NCBI GenBank assembly: GCA_020853995.1 | Contig: JADYXV010000238.1 | Span: 1 to 13,799, forward strand | Length of the DNA stretch: 13,799 nt | DNA from: Novosphingobium sp. | GTDB taxonomy: Bacteria > Pseudomonadota > Alphaproteobacteria > Sphingomonadales > Sphingomonadaceae | Reading direction: 5' to 3' | In this document: piece after piece, positions 6,951-13,799 of the stretch | Position numbering within the stretch: the stretch's first letter is position 1 | How the letters are laid out: every line of letters starts with the position of its first letter | Translations under genes and position numbers: made by a program | The notes under the pieces: model-generated | Databases searched by the model: none | Seen by the model: the letters and a program-made list of their open reading frames with translations, nothing else | What the model was told of the DNA's origin: nothing

Positions 6951-6956
6951 GGTACG

Positions 6957-6962
6957 TCCCCT
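6957..6962 (-). promoter_or_regulatory. Shine-Dalgarno that fixes the YbjN-like start
   Basis: AGGGGA on the minus strand, 6 bases before the ATG at 6950. The alternative ATG at 7034 lacks a comparable site. Confidence 0.7.
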
Positions 6963-7113
6963 GAACACTCGATAGGCCTCCCCGGATGGTCGGCCCCCGG
7001 CAAGGCGTTGTGCCCGACCTACCGTCAACCGCATCCATGACGGGTTCGCCCCCTTATGGACAATGACCGGTTAACAGGCGGTTGGGCAAAACTCGATAAC
7101 CCTGTGGGAAAGC

Positions 7114-7122
7114 TGTGGACAA
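7114..7122 (-). promoter_or_regulatory. DnaA-box-like nonamer in the SPOR/YbjN spacer
   Basis: Minus strand TTGTCCACA matches the DnaA consensus TTATCCACA at 8 of 9 bases. A weaker copy, TTTCCCACA (7 of 9), lies just downstream on the same strand. They sit in the 205-base spacer that should hold the promoter for ybjN-proC. No other origin features (AT-rich unwinding region, dense boxes) are present, so this is not an origin. Confidence 0.3.
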
Positions 7123-7155
7123 GGCGTGAACACAAGTGCGCAAGTTCGGCCGCCA

Positions 7156-9366
7156 TCATTTCAGAGCCAGCGTATCCACCGCCTGCCCTGCCGGACTGGT
7201 CCATTGATAGCTGGCAACACCGCTTTTGTTCAGCTTCGTGATGAACTCCTGCGCAGCCGCCTCGCTCTCAAACGGTCCGGTCAACAGTCGGTAATTGCTG
7301 CGCCATGGCGAAAGATAGGGCTTGCGACCACGGAATACCGTGGGCGCTTCCTTCACCAAACGCCGCCACTCATTGTCCATGACATCCTTGTTCGCGCCGG
7401 TAAGCACTTGCACCCAGATCCGGCTCGGATGGCTCGGCGCGGCCTTCTTGGCTTTGGCGTCCTTGGCGTCCTTGGCATCCTTGGCCGCCTTTTTGGGATC
7501 CTTGCTGGCTGCTTTGGCATCCTTGGTCAGGATCTTTTCCGGCTCTTTCGCACTGGTGCGGGAAACATCGACAGGCCCGTCCGGACGCTCACCACGCGGG
7601 TCGGCTTTGGGCAGTTTGGCAACAGTCTTCGGCGCAATCCTGGTAATGTCCACAGCCTCTACTGGTGCCTGACGCTCCTCTGCGGGGGGCGTGAACGACT
7701 TGAACAAGCTGGCAAAATCAGCTGGACGGTCTGGTACTGCGGCACTTGGCGCAATGGCCTGCTGCTCGGCTGTCGCAGTCTGCGGTGGCTGTGCCGCAGG
7801 TGGCGCGACAGCCACCGATGAGGGCGCTGCTACGGTTGTAGTGCCTCCCACCAGCGCCAGATCAAAGCCGGGCGTCGGCAGCGGTTGCGCAGCACTGGCC
7901 GCAGATTGCGCCGGGTTTGCAACACCCCCAACAGGCGGCAATTCAGCCGATGCAACGCGAACCGGCGCGACAGGTGCCGACTGTGGCAGGGGTTGGGGAA
8001 CAGGCCGGGCCTGAACAGGCGCAGGGGTTAGCGCCGGAGACGGTGTCGGAGCCTGCACCTGCTGTTGCTGTTGTAAAGGCGGCATCGTCGCTGAACGGGT
8101 CGGCGGGACGGATACCGGCGCTGCCACGCTTGCAGTTTGTGCAGGGCGGATCGACGGAACCGGCGGACGTTGCGCGCCGGGTGGAAGATCAAGTACGGAC
8201 AGGACACTCGGCCTTGCCGGTTGCGCTACGTCGCGAGGCATTAGCGCAGGGACTGCAGGCCGGATCGCAACTGTCTGCGCAGGCGGCGCCTGAATTGCGC
8301 TTTGCACAACGGTTTTTGGCAGAGGCCCAGAAACCGGTAGCTTGGCCGTGGTCACCGGCTTAACCGCTGTTGCTGAGGCAAGCTGCCGGTCGTCACGTCC
8401 GGGACGCCGCCTCTTTTCTCGGCCCGGCTTTTCGGAACCTGCCGCCGGACCAAGCGCAGCGCCCGACGGTATCAAGCCAGCCTCGGCCATGCGCGGGTTC
8501 CGCGGGTTCAGTGCTACATATTGCACGATGCGCGGATCATCACGACCGATGTCTGCCGCACGTGGAAAGCGCCCGAAGTTTGCGGCCGCTGCCTGCTGCG
8601 CCGGGGTCAATCGTGGCATATATCGCAAGTAGGGCGCAATCCCGGCAGCCAGATCTTGTGGCATCGAGGCATAGGCGACGGCCACAGCTTCATCCGGCCC
8701 GCCCGTCACGGCCATGACAAAGGTGCGCGTACGCCAGGTTGGCCGGTCCTGCCGGTTGATCAGCGGCGCAATCAGGGCCTCTGCGCCGCGCCGGTCACCC
8801 GAAATCGCAAGGCTCAACGCGTACCGCCGCGTAATCTCGTCGTCCGGCCCCTTGCTTAACGCCACAGGATACCAGCGTTGCGCCCGCCCGTTATCGCCGA
8901 CGAGATCATATGCCAGCGCCCGATCTGCGGCCATTGCGAAGGTATCTGCCCCGGCCCGTTCGGCGTCATCGAACGCGCGCACGGCCTCGACGGGATTTTC
9001 GGCCACCAGATAGGCTTTGCCCATCAACATTTTCGATCGCGGATTGCCCGGTTGAAGTTCGTTTGCCCGCGTCAAAAAACCTATTGCCGCATCACTATCG
9101 CCGAGACGCAGTGCCGCATCGGCCGCGTCATAAAGCGCAGATGCATTGCGCGGATCCGCCGCAAGGCGTGCCAACGCTGCATTAAGCTCACGGCTTGCAC
9201 TGGGCGCAGTTGATTGAACCACGGGCCGTGATACCGTTACAGGGCCGTCGGGATCATTATCCGCCTGGGCAACCGCCACTGGTGACACTGCTGCAAAAAG
9301 CAGAGCCAGTGGTAGTTTCAAACCCGAGGCGACAAGGCCTGGCGCGCATGTAAAACGAATCGTCAT
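7156..9366 (-). CDS. Exported TPR and SPOR-domain protein, putative division-associated
   Basis: A 736-residue protein predicted to be periplasmic. It has a signal peptide (hydrophobic LKLPLALLFAAVSPVAVAQA, likely cut after AQA at 33-35). TPR-like helical repeats follow at about 70-260 (SALYDAADAALRLGDSDAAI, then FLTRANELQPGNPRSKMLMG). A long disordered Pro/Ala/Gln-rich linker spans about 300-570, then a Lys/Asp/Ala-rich stretch, and a C-terminal SPOR domain occupies about 646-736 (RIWVQVLTG, then YRLLTGPFESEAAAQEFITKLNKSG). SPOR domains bind stem-stripped peptidoglycan at the septum, so the protein probably localises to the division site. It lies directly after ftsZ on the same strand, 63 bases on, beyond a strong hairpin. 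Only one ATG is available near the signal peptide; its ribosome site is weak. The exact role is unknown. Confidence 0.87.
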   Translation of the reverse strand: MTIRFTCAPGLVASGLKLPLALLFAAVSPVAVAQADNDPDGPVTVSRPVVQSTAPSASRELNAALARLAADPRNASALYDAADAALRLGDSDAAIGFLTRANELQPGNPRSKMLMGKAYLVAENPVEAVRAFDDAERAGADTFAMAADRALAYDLVGDNGRAQRWYPVALSKGPDDEITRRYALSLAISGDRRGAEALIAPLINRQDRPTWRTRTFVMAVTGGPDEAVAVAYASMPQDLAAGIAPYLRYMPRLTPAQQAAAANFGRFPRAADIGRDDPRIVQYVALNPRNPRMAEAGLIPSGAALGPAAGSEKPGREKRRRPGRDDRQLASATAVKPVTTAKLPVSGPLPKTVVQSAIQAPPAQTVAIRPAVPALMPRDVAQPARPSVLSVLDLPPGAQRPPVPSIRPAQTASVAAPVSVPPTRSATMPPLQQQQQVQAPTPSPALTPAPVQARPVPQPLPQSAPVAPVRVASAELPPVGGVANPAQSAASAAQPLPTPGFDLALVGGTTTVAAPSSVAVAPPAAQPPQTATAEQQAIAPSAAVPDRPADFASLFKSFTPPAEERQAPVEAVDITRIAPKTVAKLPKADPRGERPDGPVDVSRTSAKEPEKILTKDAKAASKDPKKAAKDAKDAKDAKAKKAAPSHPSRIWVQVLTGANKDVMDNEWRRLVKEAPTVFRGRKPYLSPWRSNYRLLTGPFESEAAAQEFITKLNKSGVASYQWTSPAGQAVDTLALK
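7454..7486 (-). repeat. Tandem 9-base repeat coding a Lys-Asp-Ala stretch
   Basis: On the plus strand TTGGCGTCC is repeated three times (7454-7480, third copy with one change) and begins a fourth. It encodes repeated AKD units in the charged linker just before the SPOR domain. In-frame length change by slippage would alter only the linker. Confidence 0.75.
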
Positions 9367-9394
9367 CCAGCAGCGCTCATACAGACCTGAATAT

Positions 9395-9421
9395 GAAGCG
9401 GCGGCAACGTGCCGCCGCTTC
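9395..9421 (-). terminator. Strong 12-bp hairpin after ftsZ
   Basis: GAAGCGGCGGCA (9395-9406) and TGCCGCCGCTTC (9410-9421) form a perfect 12-bp GC-rich stem with a 3-base loop, beginning 8 bases after the ftsZ stop codon. There is no T-run on the minus strand (ATATTCAGG follows), so it may slow or partly stop transcription, or protect the ftsZ mRNA end, rather than fully isolate the SPOR gene. Confidence 0.65.
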
Positions 9422-9429
9422 GATAAGAC

Positions 9430-10878
9430 TTACTGGTTGTTCTGACGACCAAGGAAGCGCGGGATATTCAACGCACTACCGTCATCGCCGCCGTCATCAT
9501 CGCGGCTCCCGCGTGACAGGTTTGCCATGCGTTCGAACAAGGTGCTTCCACCTGCTGCAGGCTTTGCAGCGGGTGCCTCCAATGGCTGCCCCAGGCGCGG
9601 CATGGCAGGCTCTGCAATCGGCGGCATTTCTACTGGTGCCTCAAGCCCGCCCAGCAAAAGCTCGTCTGCCTGCGGCTCAGCAGGTGCTTCCTGCGCTTCA
9701 GACAGGTTCAACGTCATGTCGAAGTCTTGTGGTTGCGGGGTTTCAACCTGCACCGGCTCTGCCGGTGGCGCCCAGGCCGGCTGTGGCGCAGGTTCCGCTG
9801 CAACTGGCGGCGGCGCGAATGTTGGCGCGGTTGACGCAGACGCAGGGACAGCCGGACCGCGCGACGTCGATGGCATCGTCATCGGACGCGAAGCAACTTC
9901 AGCCTGTTCCGCACTCTGTTCAATTCCGGTTGCGACAACCGAAACGCGGATTTTGCCGTCAAGGTTGGGATTAAAGGCCGAACCCCAGATGATGTTGGCG
10001 TTGGGATCAACCAATTCGCGGATATGATTGGCAGCTTCGTCCACTTCGAGCAGTTTCATATCATCGCCACCGATGATCGAAATGATCACGCCCTTGGCGC
10101 CCTGCATCGACACGCCATCAAGCAACGGATTGGCAATGGCGCGCTCAGCCGCTTCGAGTGCCCGGTTCGGGCCTTCACCCTCACCTGTGCCCATCATCGC
10201 TTTGCCCATTTCGCCCATGACCGAACGCACGTCGGCAAAGTCGAGGTTGATCAGGCCGGGCATGACCATCAAATCGGTAATCGAGCGAACACCCTGCTGC
10301 AGCACTTCGTCGGCAAGCTGGAAGGCTTCCTTGAAGGTGGTTTCGGCCTTCGCCACGAGGAACAGGTTCTGGTTGGGGATAACGATCAGAGTATCGACGT
10401 GCTTTTGCAACTCTTCGATGCCGCTTTCAGCCGCGCGCATGCGGCGCGTGCCTTCGAACAGGAACGGCTTGGTCACGACGCCGACCGTCAACACGCCCTT
10501 GCGACGCGCGGCTTCAGCGATCACGGGCGCAGCGCCGGTGCCGGTGCCGCCACCCATACCGGCAGCGATGAACACCATGTGCACGCCTTCAAGCGAACGC
10601 TCAAGATCTTCGAGCGTTTCTTCGGCGGCAGCACGGCCCACTTCCGGGCGCGCACCAGCACCCAGCCCTTGCGTAATATCAGGGCCCAACTGGATACGGT
10701 TTTCTGCGATGGAATTGTTCAGCGCCTGCGCGTCTGTATTGACGACGACAAAGTCGACGCCTTCGATCTTGGCGTTGATCATGTTCGCGATGGCATTGCC
10801 GCCCGCGCCGCCAACTCCGATCACCGTAATCCGGGGACGAAGTTCGTCAATTGCCGGCGGTCCGATGTTGATGCTCAT
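9430..10878 (-). CDS. ftsZ: Cell division protein FtsZ (tubulin-like GTPase)
   Basis: FtsZ polymerises with GTP into the Z-ring that recruits the divisome at midcell. From the ATG at 10878 the product has 482 residues. Seen: VIGVGGAGGNA near the start, the tubulin signature GGGTGTG (109-115), the T7 loop NLDFADVRSVM (211-221) that completes the GTPase site of the neighbour subunit, and a globular core ending near 319. A disordered Pro/Ala/Glu-rich linker of about 150 residues follows, and then the conserved C-terminal peptide IPRFLGRQ that binds FtsA and other anchors. The longest frame begins at 10926, but GGGAG 7 bases before 10878 and the usual MSI-type start support the shorter form. The linker is longer than in E. 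coli, as is common in alphaproteobacteria. It follows ftsA after a 176-base spacer likely to hold its own promoter. Confidence 0.98.
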   Translation of the reverse strand: MSINIGPPAIDELRPRITVIGVGGAGGNAIANMINAKIEGVDFVVVNTDAQALNNSIAENRIQLGPDITQGLGAGARPEVGRAAAEETLEDLERSLEGVHMVFIAAGMGGGTGTGAAPVIAEAARRKGVLTVGVVTKPFLFEGTRRMRAAESGIEELQKHVDTLIVIPNQNLFLVAKAETTFKEAFQLADEVLQQGVRSITDLMVMPGLINLDFADVRSVMGEMGKAMMGTGEGEGPNRALEAAERAIANPLLDGVSMQGAKGVIISIIGGDDMKLLEVDEAANHIRELVDPNANIIWGSAFNPNLDGKIRVSVVATGIEQSAEQAEVASRPMTMPSTSRGPAVPASASTAPTFAPPPVAAEPAPQPAWAPPAEPVQVETPQPQDFDMTLNLSEAQEAPAEPQADELLLGGLEAPVEMPPIAEPAMPRLGQPLEAPAAKPAAGGSTLFERMANLSRGSRDDDGGDDGSALNIPRFLGRQNNQ

Positions 10879-10885
10879 TGTCGGT

Positions 10886-10890
10886 CTCCC
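10886..10890 (-). promoter_or_regulatory. Shine-Dalgarno that fixes the ftsZ start
   Basis: GGGAG on the minus strand, 7 bases before the ATG at 10878. Confidence 0.75.
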
Positions 10891-10920
10891 AAACGGGTCA
10901 GTCATCCGCCGATCATGGCG

Positions 10921-10938
10921 TAACAAAATACTCTGTTA
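10921..10938. promoter_or_regulatory. AT-rich inverted repeat upstream of ftsZ
   Basis: TAACA (10921-10925) and TGTTA (10934-10938) form an inverted repeat with an 8-base spacer, overlapping a GTTAAC palindrome. On the minus strand TTAA is followed 7 bases on by TTTT, only a partial fit to the CtrA pattern TTAA-N7-TTAA. It is the most AT-rich part of the spacer and a fair place for an ftsZ promoter, but no clean -35/-10 pair stands out. Confidence 0.3.
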
Positions 10939-10962
10939 ACCTCTGGCACAAGGAACGCCAAC

Positions 10963-10967
10963 GAATC
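10963..10967. promoter_or_regulatory. GANTC (CcrM-type) methylation site upstream of ftsZ
   Basis: GAATC lies 85-89 bases before the ftsZ ATG. In Caulobacter, CcrM methylation of GANTC in the ftsZ promoter helps time its expression. The site is seen here; its use is inferred. Confidence 0.4.
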
Positions 10968-10982
10968 AAAGGCCGAACAACC

Positions 10983-10991
10983 TTTTCCACA
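10983..10991 (+). promoter_or_regulatory. DnaA-box-like nonamer upstream of ftsZ
   Basis: TTTTCCACA matches TTATCCACA at 8 of 9 bases and lies about 105 bases before the ftsZ ATG in the ftsA-ftsZ spacer. DnaA is known to promote ftsZ transcription in Caulobacter, so it is a candidate regulatory site. Confidence 0.4.
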
Positions 10992-11054
10992 GGTTGCAGC
11001 ACTATGACTGCCGCAAATACTGCCATTTCCGATGAGGAACCCCTGATAAGGCCC

Positions 11055-12335
11055 TCAAAAGTAATCTTTCAGTGCCCGACCCAGCCGATTCAGTAACTTC
11101 ATGCCTTTATAACTGCCGCTGGGCGTATAGGGCGGACCAATGGTGCGAATGTCGACAGGATCGGCCGCCGCGAACAGCACGAGGCCCACCAAAGTTGAAG
11201 AACTGGGCGTTGCGTGGCCGGGCGGCAAACCCAGCATGGTTGGCGGAGAACCAATCCGCACAGGCCGCCCCAAGGCAGACTGCGCATAATCGGCAAGGCC
11301 GGGCAATTGCGCACCACCACCTGTCAGGACCACCTGCTGTCCGGTTTGTCCGACAAAGCCCATCGCCTTCAGCGCTTTGGACACTTCTTCGGTGAAGAAA
11401 CCCAGTTGCTGGGTAATCACCGAAATCAGTTCAGCACGCGGAATGCGGTTCTTGTCATCGGCATGACGCGCCACCGGGCCGCCTTCGGGATCTCCCGGGG
11501 CATTCACCGGAATCATCTCGCGGTGATCGGCAGGGCTGGCAATGGCCGAACCTGCCATGCATTTGAGCCGCTCTGCCTGATATCTGCGAATACCGAAAGC
11601 AGATGCGATGGCATCAGTAATGTCTCCAGAGCCGTACTGGATGACCATCATGCCAAGCAACATACCGGCAGCGTAAACCGAAACCGTCGTCACTTCTGCG
11701 CCAAATTCCACCAGCGCCACGCCAAGTTCGCGCTCTTCGGGGGTCAAACACGCATGGCCAGTGGCAATCGGCGATGCCACCACGGCTTCAACATCAAGGT
11801 GCGCGTTCTGCACCGCTTCCCGCAAGTTGCGGATCGGCGCGCCATCGGCAAGCATCACATGAATATCAACCGCCAACCGCTCGGCATGCAGCCCTTTCGG
11901 ATTGGGTACGCCGTGCGCGCCGTCAAGCGTGTAATGTGCCGGTTGCGCGTGAAGCACCGTGCGGCCATCGGGTTCGATCATCTCGCGCCCGGCCACCAGC
12001 AAATGCTCGATATCGTCCTGTTCGATCCGCCGGCCGCCAATGTCCACTTCAACCCGCGTGGTCGTGCTCGCAAGCCCTGCCCCGGAACAGCCGATCCACA
12101 CCTTCTGGATGCCGATGTTCGCCATCTTTTCAGCGCGTTCAATCGCATCACGAACCGAATGTGTGGCGGCCTGCATATCGGTCACGTAACCACGCTTGAT
12201 CCCTTGCGCAGCACGGTGACCCGAACCGAGAACCACCATTTCGCCTGTTTCGGAAAGCCCCGCAATCATTGCGGACACACGAAACGAGCCGATGTTTACG
12301 GCAGCAAAAACCTTTGAAATACGGGGCGCGGCCAT
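11055..12335 (-). CDS. ftsA: Cell division protein FtsA (actin-like Z-ring membrane tether)
   Basis: FtsA binds the FtsZ tail and holds the Z-ring at the inner membrane, also recruiting later divisome proteins. The 426 residues match the family. Seen: the first phosphate loop region AAVNIGSFRVSAMIAG (11-26), the GIKRGYVTD switch (45-53), the FtsA-specific 1C subdomain (about 85-165), the second phosphate loop ALVEFGAEVTTVSVY (207-221), the adenosine motif LTGGGAQLPGL (337-347) and a C-terminal amphipathic helix (about 411-426, KLLNRLGRALKDYF) for membrane binding. Both phosphate-loop acidic positions differ from the usual DIG/DxG forms (NIG, EFG). It starts 9 bases after the ftsQ stop, with its GAGGGA ribosome site inside the end of ftsQ, so the two are one operon. 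Confidence 0.97.
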   Translation of the reverse strand: MAAPRISKVFAAVNIGSFRVSAMIAGLSETGEMVVLGSGHRAAQGIKRGYVTDMQAATHSVRDAIERAEKMANIGIQKVWIGCSGAGLASTTTRVEVDIGGRRIEQDDIEHLLVAGREMIEPDGRTVLHAQPAHYTLDGAHGVPNPKGLHAERLAVDIHVMLADGAPIRNLREAVQNAHLDVEAVVASPIATGHACLTPEERELGVALVEFGAEVTTVSVYAAGMLLGMMVIQYGSGDITDAIASAFGIRRYQAERLKCMAGSAIASPADHREMIPVNAPGDPEGGPVARHADDKNRIPRAELISVITQQLGFFTEEVSKALKAMGFVGQTGQQVVLTGGGAQLPGLADYAQSALGRPVRIGSPPTMLGLPPGHATPSSSTLVGLVLFAAADPVDIRTIGPPYTPSGSYKGMKLLNRLGRALKDYF

Positions 12336-12344
12336 AACTGTCGC

Positions 12345-13322
12345 TTATCCCTCATCAGACTTGGCATCAGCCGCCGCATTGGCCTTCGCACGCTTTGCCT
12401 CGGCCTTGGCCTGATCGACTGTGCGCTTTTCCTCTGCAACTTCATCAGCATGGCCGGGGACGCGCATGTAAATCCGGTCCGGCGCGCGCATATCGAACGC
12501 TGCGACTTTGCCGCCCAACAGGCGATTGACGCCGTCCATCCGCGCGAAGCTCAGCAGAGCACCTGCGGCCTTCTCATCGCCTTCGGGCAGGACCAGCACC
12601 TGGCCGGTCTTGAACGTCAGGTTCCAGCGGCGATTGCCCACCCATTCGGCTTCTGAAACCTGCGGCTTCAACGCAGGAGCCGCTTCCAGCAGATGCGACA
12701 AATCCTCAACCCGCTGCCCGACACCGGGACCGGCCAGAACCAGCATGCCCTTGGCGCGGTCTTTCTTGATCGGCTCCAGTTCGGCACCGGTCTCATCGAT
12801 CAGCACCATGCGATCAGGTTTGCGCAATACCGCATGCGGGCTGCGCTCGACAATGTCGATCACCAGCGTATCGGGCAGCTTGCGCGAAACACGAGCATCT
12901 TTCACCCACGGCAATTGATTCAATTCATCACGCAGTCCGCCCAGATCAAGCGTTGTCATCGCGCGGTCATTCTGGCCCAGGATACGTTCGTAAATCTTCA
13001 ACTCGTTCATGCGGTTGACGCCGCGCACTTCAAGATGGCTCACCTTGAAACCGGCGTCAGAAGCGATAATCGCCGCTTGTTCTGTTGCCAACGCCGGTAT
13101 GCCGGCCATCACTGCCACGGTCCAGACAATCGCAGCTGCCACCGCCAGCACGAACGTCATCACAATCTTGTGCAGCGTCTCTTCACCGAACGGCAACCAA
13201 AGCATCACGTTATCAAGAAGCGAGCCTGTTTGCTGGCGCGCGGTTTGCACTTTGCGCTGCGTGTTGCGCGCTGCTGCTGCGCGCCGAACACCTTTGCCGC
13301 CCCGCTTGATCGTCTGCGCCAT
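12345..13322 (-). CDS. ftsQ: Cell division protein FtsQ
   Basis: FtsQ is a bitopic inner-membrane divisome protein that, with FtsB and FtsL, links the Z-ring to septal peptidoglycan synthesis. The 325-residue product has a basic cytoplasmic N-terminus of about 50 residues (many K and R), one membrane span at about 52-74 (IVMTFVLAVAAAIVWTVAV) and a periplasmic POTRA domain at about 93-162. This contains VSHLEVRGVNRM and, at its end, LPDTLVIDIVERSPHAVLR. The beta domain follows, then a charged Ala/Lys/Glu tail (about 300-325). The tail and long N-terminus are typical of alphaproteobacterial FtsQ. The start lies 5 bases after the ddl stop, and ftsA follows 9 bases after its stop, in the conserved ddl-ftsQ-ftsA-ftsZ order. 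Confidence 0.96.
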   Translation of the reverse strand: MAQTIKRGGKGVRRAAAARNTQRKVQTARQQTGSLLDNVMLWLPFGEETLHKIVMTFVLAVAAAIVWTVAVMAGIPALATEQAAIIASDAGFKVSHLEVRGVNRMNELKIYERILGQNDRAMTTLDLGGLRDELNQLPWVKDARVSRKLPDTLVIDIVERSPHAVLRKPDRMVLIDETGAELEPIKKDRAKGMLVLAGPGVGQRVEDLSHLLEAAPALKPQVSEAEWVGNRRWNLTFKTGQVLVLPEGDEKAAGALLSFARMDGVNRLLGGKVAAFDMRAPDRIYMRVPGHADEVAEEKRTVDQAKAEAKRAKANAAADAKSDEG

Positions 13323-13327
13323 GATGA

Positions 13328-13799
13328 TCAGCCCTTTCCGGAATCGTTAAGCGCTTCGGCGATGATTGCCTCGACCAGATCGGGGTAATCCATACCCAAT
13401 GCCTTGGCCTGTTCGGGCACAAGGCTCAGCGGGGTCATCCCCGGCTGGGTGTTCACCTCAAGCAGGAACAAGCCTTCAACGCCCTGACTGTCATCCCATC
13501 GAAAGTCTGCACGGCTTGTGCCCTTGCAACCCAGCAATTGGTGCGCACGCAGAGCAATGTCCTTGCACGCTTGGGTGATTTCGTCAGGAATCTGTGCCGG
13601 ACAGATGTGGTCTGTCATGCCTTCGGTATATTTGGCATCAAAGTCATAGAAGCCCGACTTCGGCTTCAATTCGGTGACAAGCAAGGCGCGGTCGCCGATA
13701 ACAGCCGTCGTCAATTCCAGCCCGCGTATGAACGGTTCGGCCAGCAGTTCATCAAACTCCTGCCAAGGGCCAACTGCATCGGCCCTGATCGGATCGCCA
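13328..13799 (-). CDS. ddl: D-alanine--D-alanine ligase, C-terminal part (runs off window end)
   Basis: The last 156 residues of the ATP-grasp enzyme that joins two D-alanines for the peptidoglycan precursor in the cytosol. The frame is open to the window edge and ends in TGA at 13328-13330. Seen: EPFIRGLELTTAVIGD (the ATP-grasp strand with the conserved E-x-T pattern), SRADFRWDD, and LLEVNTQPGMTPLSLVPEQA. The Arg and Asp of SRADF and the Glu and Asn of EVNTQPGMT correspond to E. coli DdlB Arg255, Asp257, Glu270 and Asn272, which bind phosphate and the two magnesium ions, so the visible active site is intact. The gene heads the ftsQ-ftsA block, with only 5 bases between its stop and the ftsQ start. 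The symbol ddl is used because ddlA/ddlB naming is not decidable here. Confidence 0.96.
   Translation of the reverse strand, partial: GDPIRADAVGPWQEFDELLAEPFIRGLELTTAVIGDRALLVTELKPKSGFYDFDAKYTEGMTDHICPAQIPDEITQACKDIALRAHQLLGCKGTSRADFRWDDSQGVEGLFLLEVNTQPGMTPLSLVPEQAKALGMDYPDLVEAIIAEALNDSGKG

Noticed and set aside
6951..7034. N-terminal 28-residue extension of the YbjN-like protein
   Set aside because: The added residues are Arg/Gly-rich with no family match, and AGGGGA precedes the inner ATG at 6950.
7440..7535. Short tandem repeats as a CRISPR-like array
   Set aside because: The units are 9 bases, in frame inside a coding region, and encode a Lys-Asp-Ala linker; there are no spacers.
10879..10926. 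N-terminal 16-residue extension of FtsZ
   Set aside because: The extension is not FtsZ-like and a good Shine-Dalgarno supports the internal ATG at 10878.
10024..10939. Two open plus-strand frames of about 300 codons opposite ftsZ
   Set aside because: They are antisense to a complete, strongly conserved ftsZ. The products are Ser/Arg/His-rich with no family signs, as expected from GC-rich codon bias on the opposite strand.
11214..12317. A 367-codon plus-strand frame opposite ftsA
   Set aside because: Antisense shadow of ftsA; composition is His/Arg/Asn-rich without domains, and no ribosome site or promoter context was seen.
1..13799. Mobile element, defence system or other novel gene cluster
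   Set aside because: All sizeable genes are housekeeping or conserved accessory genes in an expected order; no transposase, integrase, direct-repeat target sites or toxin-antitoxin pair was seen.

Overview
The window reads as an ordinary chromosomal stretch of an alphaproteobacterium, most likely a member of the Sphingomonadales (Sphingomonas/Novosphingobium/Erythrobacter relatives). This rests on the ddl-ftsQ-ftsA-ftsZ order, the style of FtsA and FtsQ, the GC-rich codon use, and a YbjN-proC pair close to ftsZ. The genus is an inference; no 16S or other phylogenetic marker is present. I see no mobile element, CRISPR array, tRNA, rRNA, phage gene or obvious foreign DNA.

Layout from left to right: the 3' end of a plus-strand cysH (assimilatory sulfate reduction, iron-sulfur type) converges on a long series of minus-strand genes. 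In their transcription order (right to left) these are: the end of ddl, ftsQ, ftsA and ftsZ (the distal part of the division and cell wall cluster); a large exported TPR-plus-SPOR protein; a YbjN-family protein and proC, closely spaced; a Bax inhibitor-1 family membrane protein followed by a clear intrinsic terminator; a proline-rich lipoprotein of unknown function; obgE; proB; and an NAD(P)-binding extended-SDR protein that overlaps the proB stop codon.

How they fit together: ddl, ftsQ, ftsA and ftsZ supply a peptidoglycan precursor enzyme and the core Z-ring machinery. The SPOR protein just after ftsZ is predicted to sit in the periplasm and bind septal peptidoglycan, so it may be an extra division factor. 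proB and proC supply the first and last steps of proline synthesis but lie in separate transcription units; proA is not here. obgE links ribosome assembly and growth control.

Regulatory signals that can be read: a strong intrinsic terminator after the BI-1 gene (4710-4744), a perfect 12-bp hairpin after ftsZ (9395-9421), a sigma70-like promoter before the BI-1 gene, and an ftsA-ftsZ spacer holding a GANTC site and a DnaA-box-like nonamer. Start codons of four genes (ftsZ, ybjN-like, BI-1, lipoprotein) were moved inward from the longest open frame because good Shine-Dalgarno sequences support the internal ATG. I did not find a clearly new biological system. The items most worth a second look are the SPOR protein, the lipoprotein, the unusual FtsA nucleotide loops and the ftsZ upstream region.
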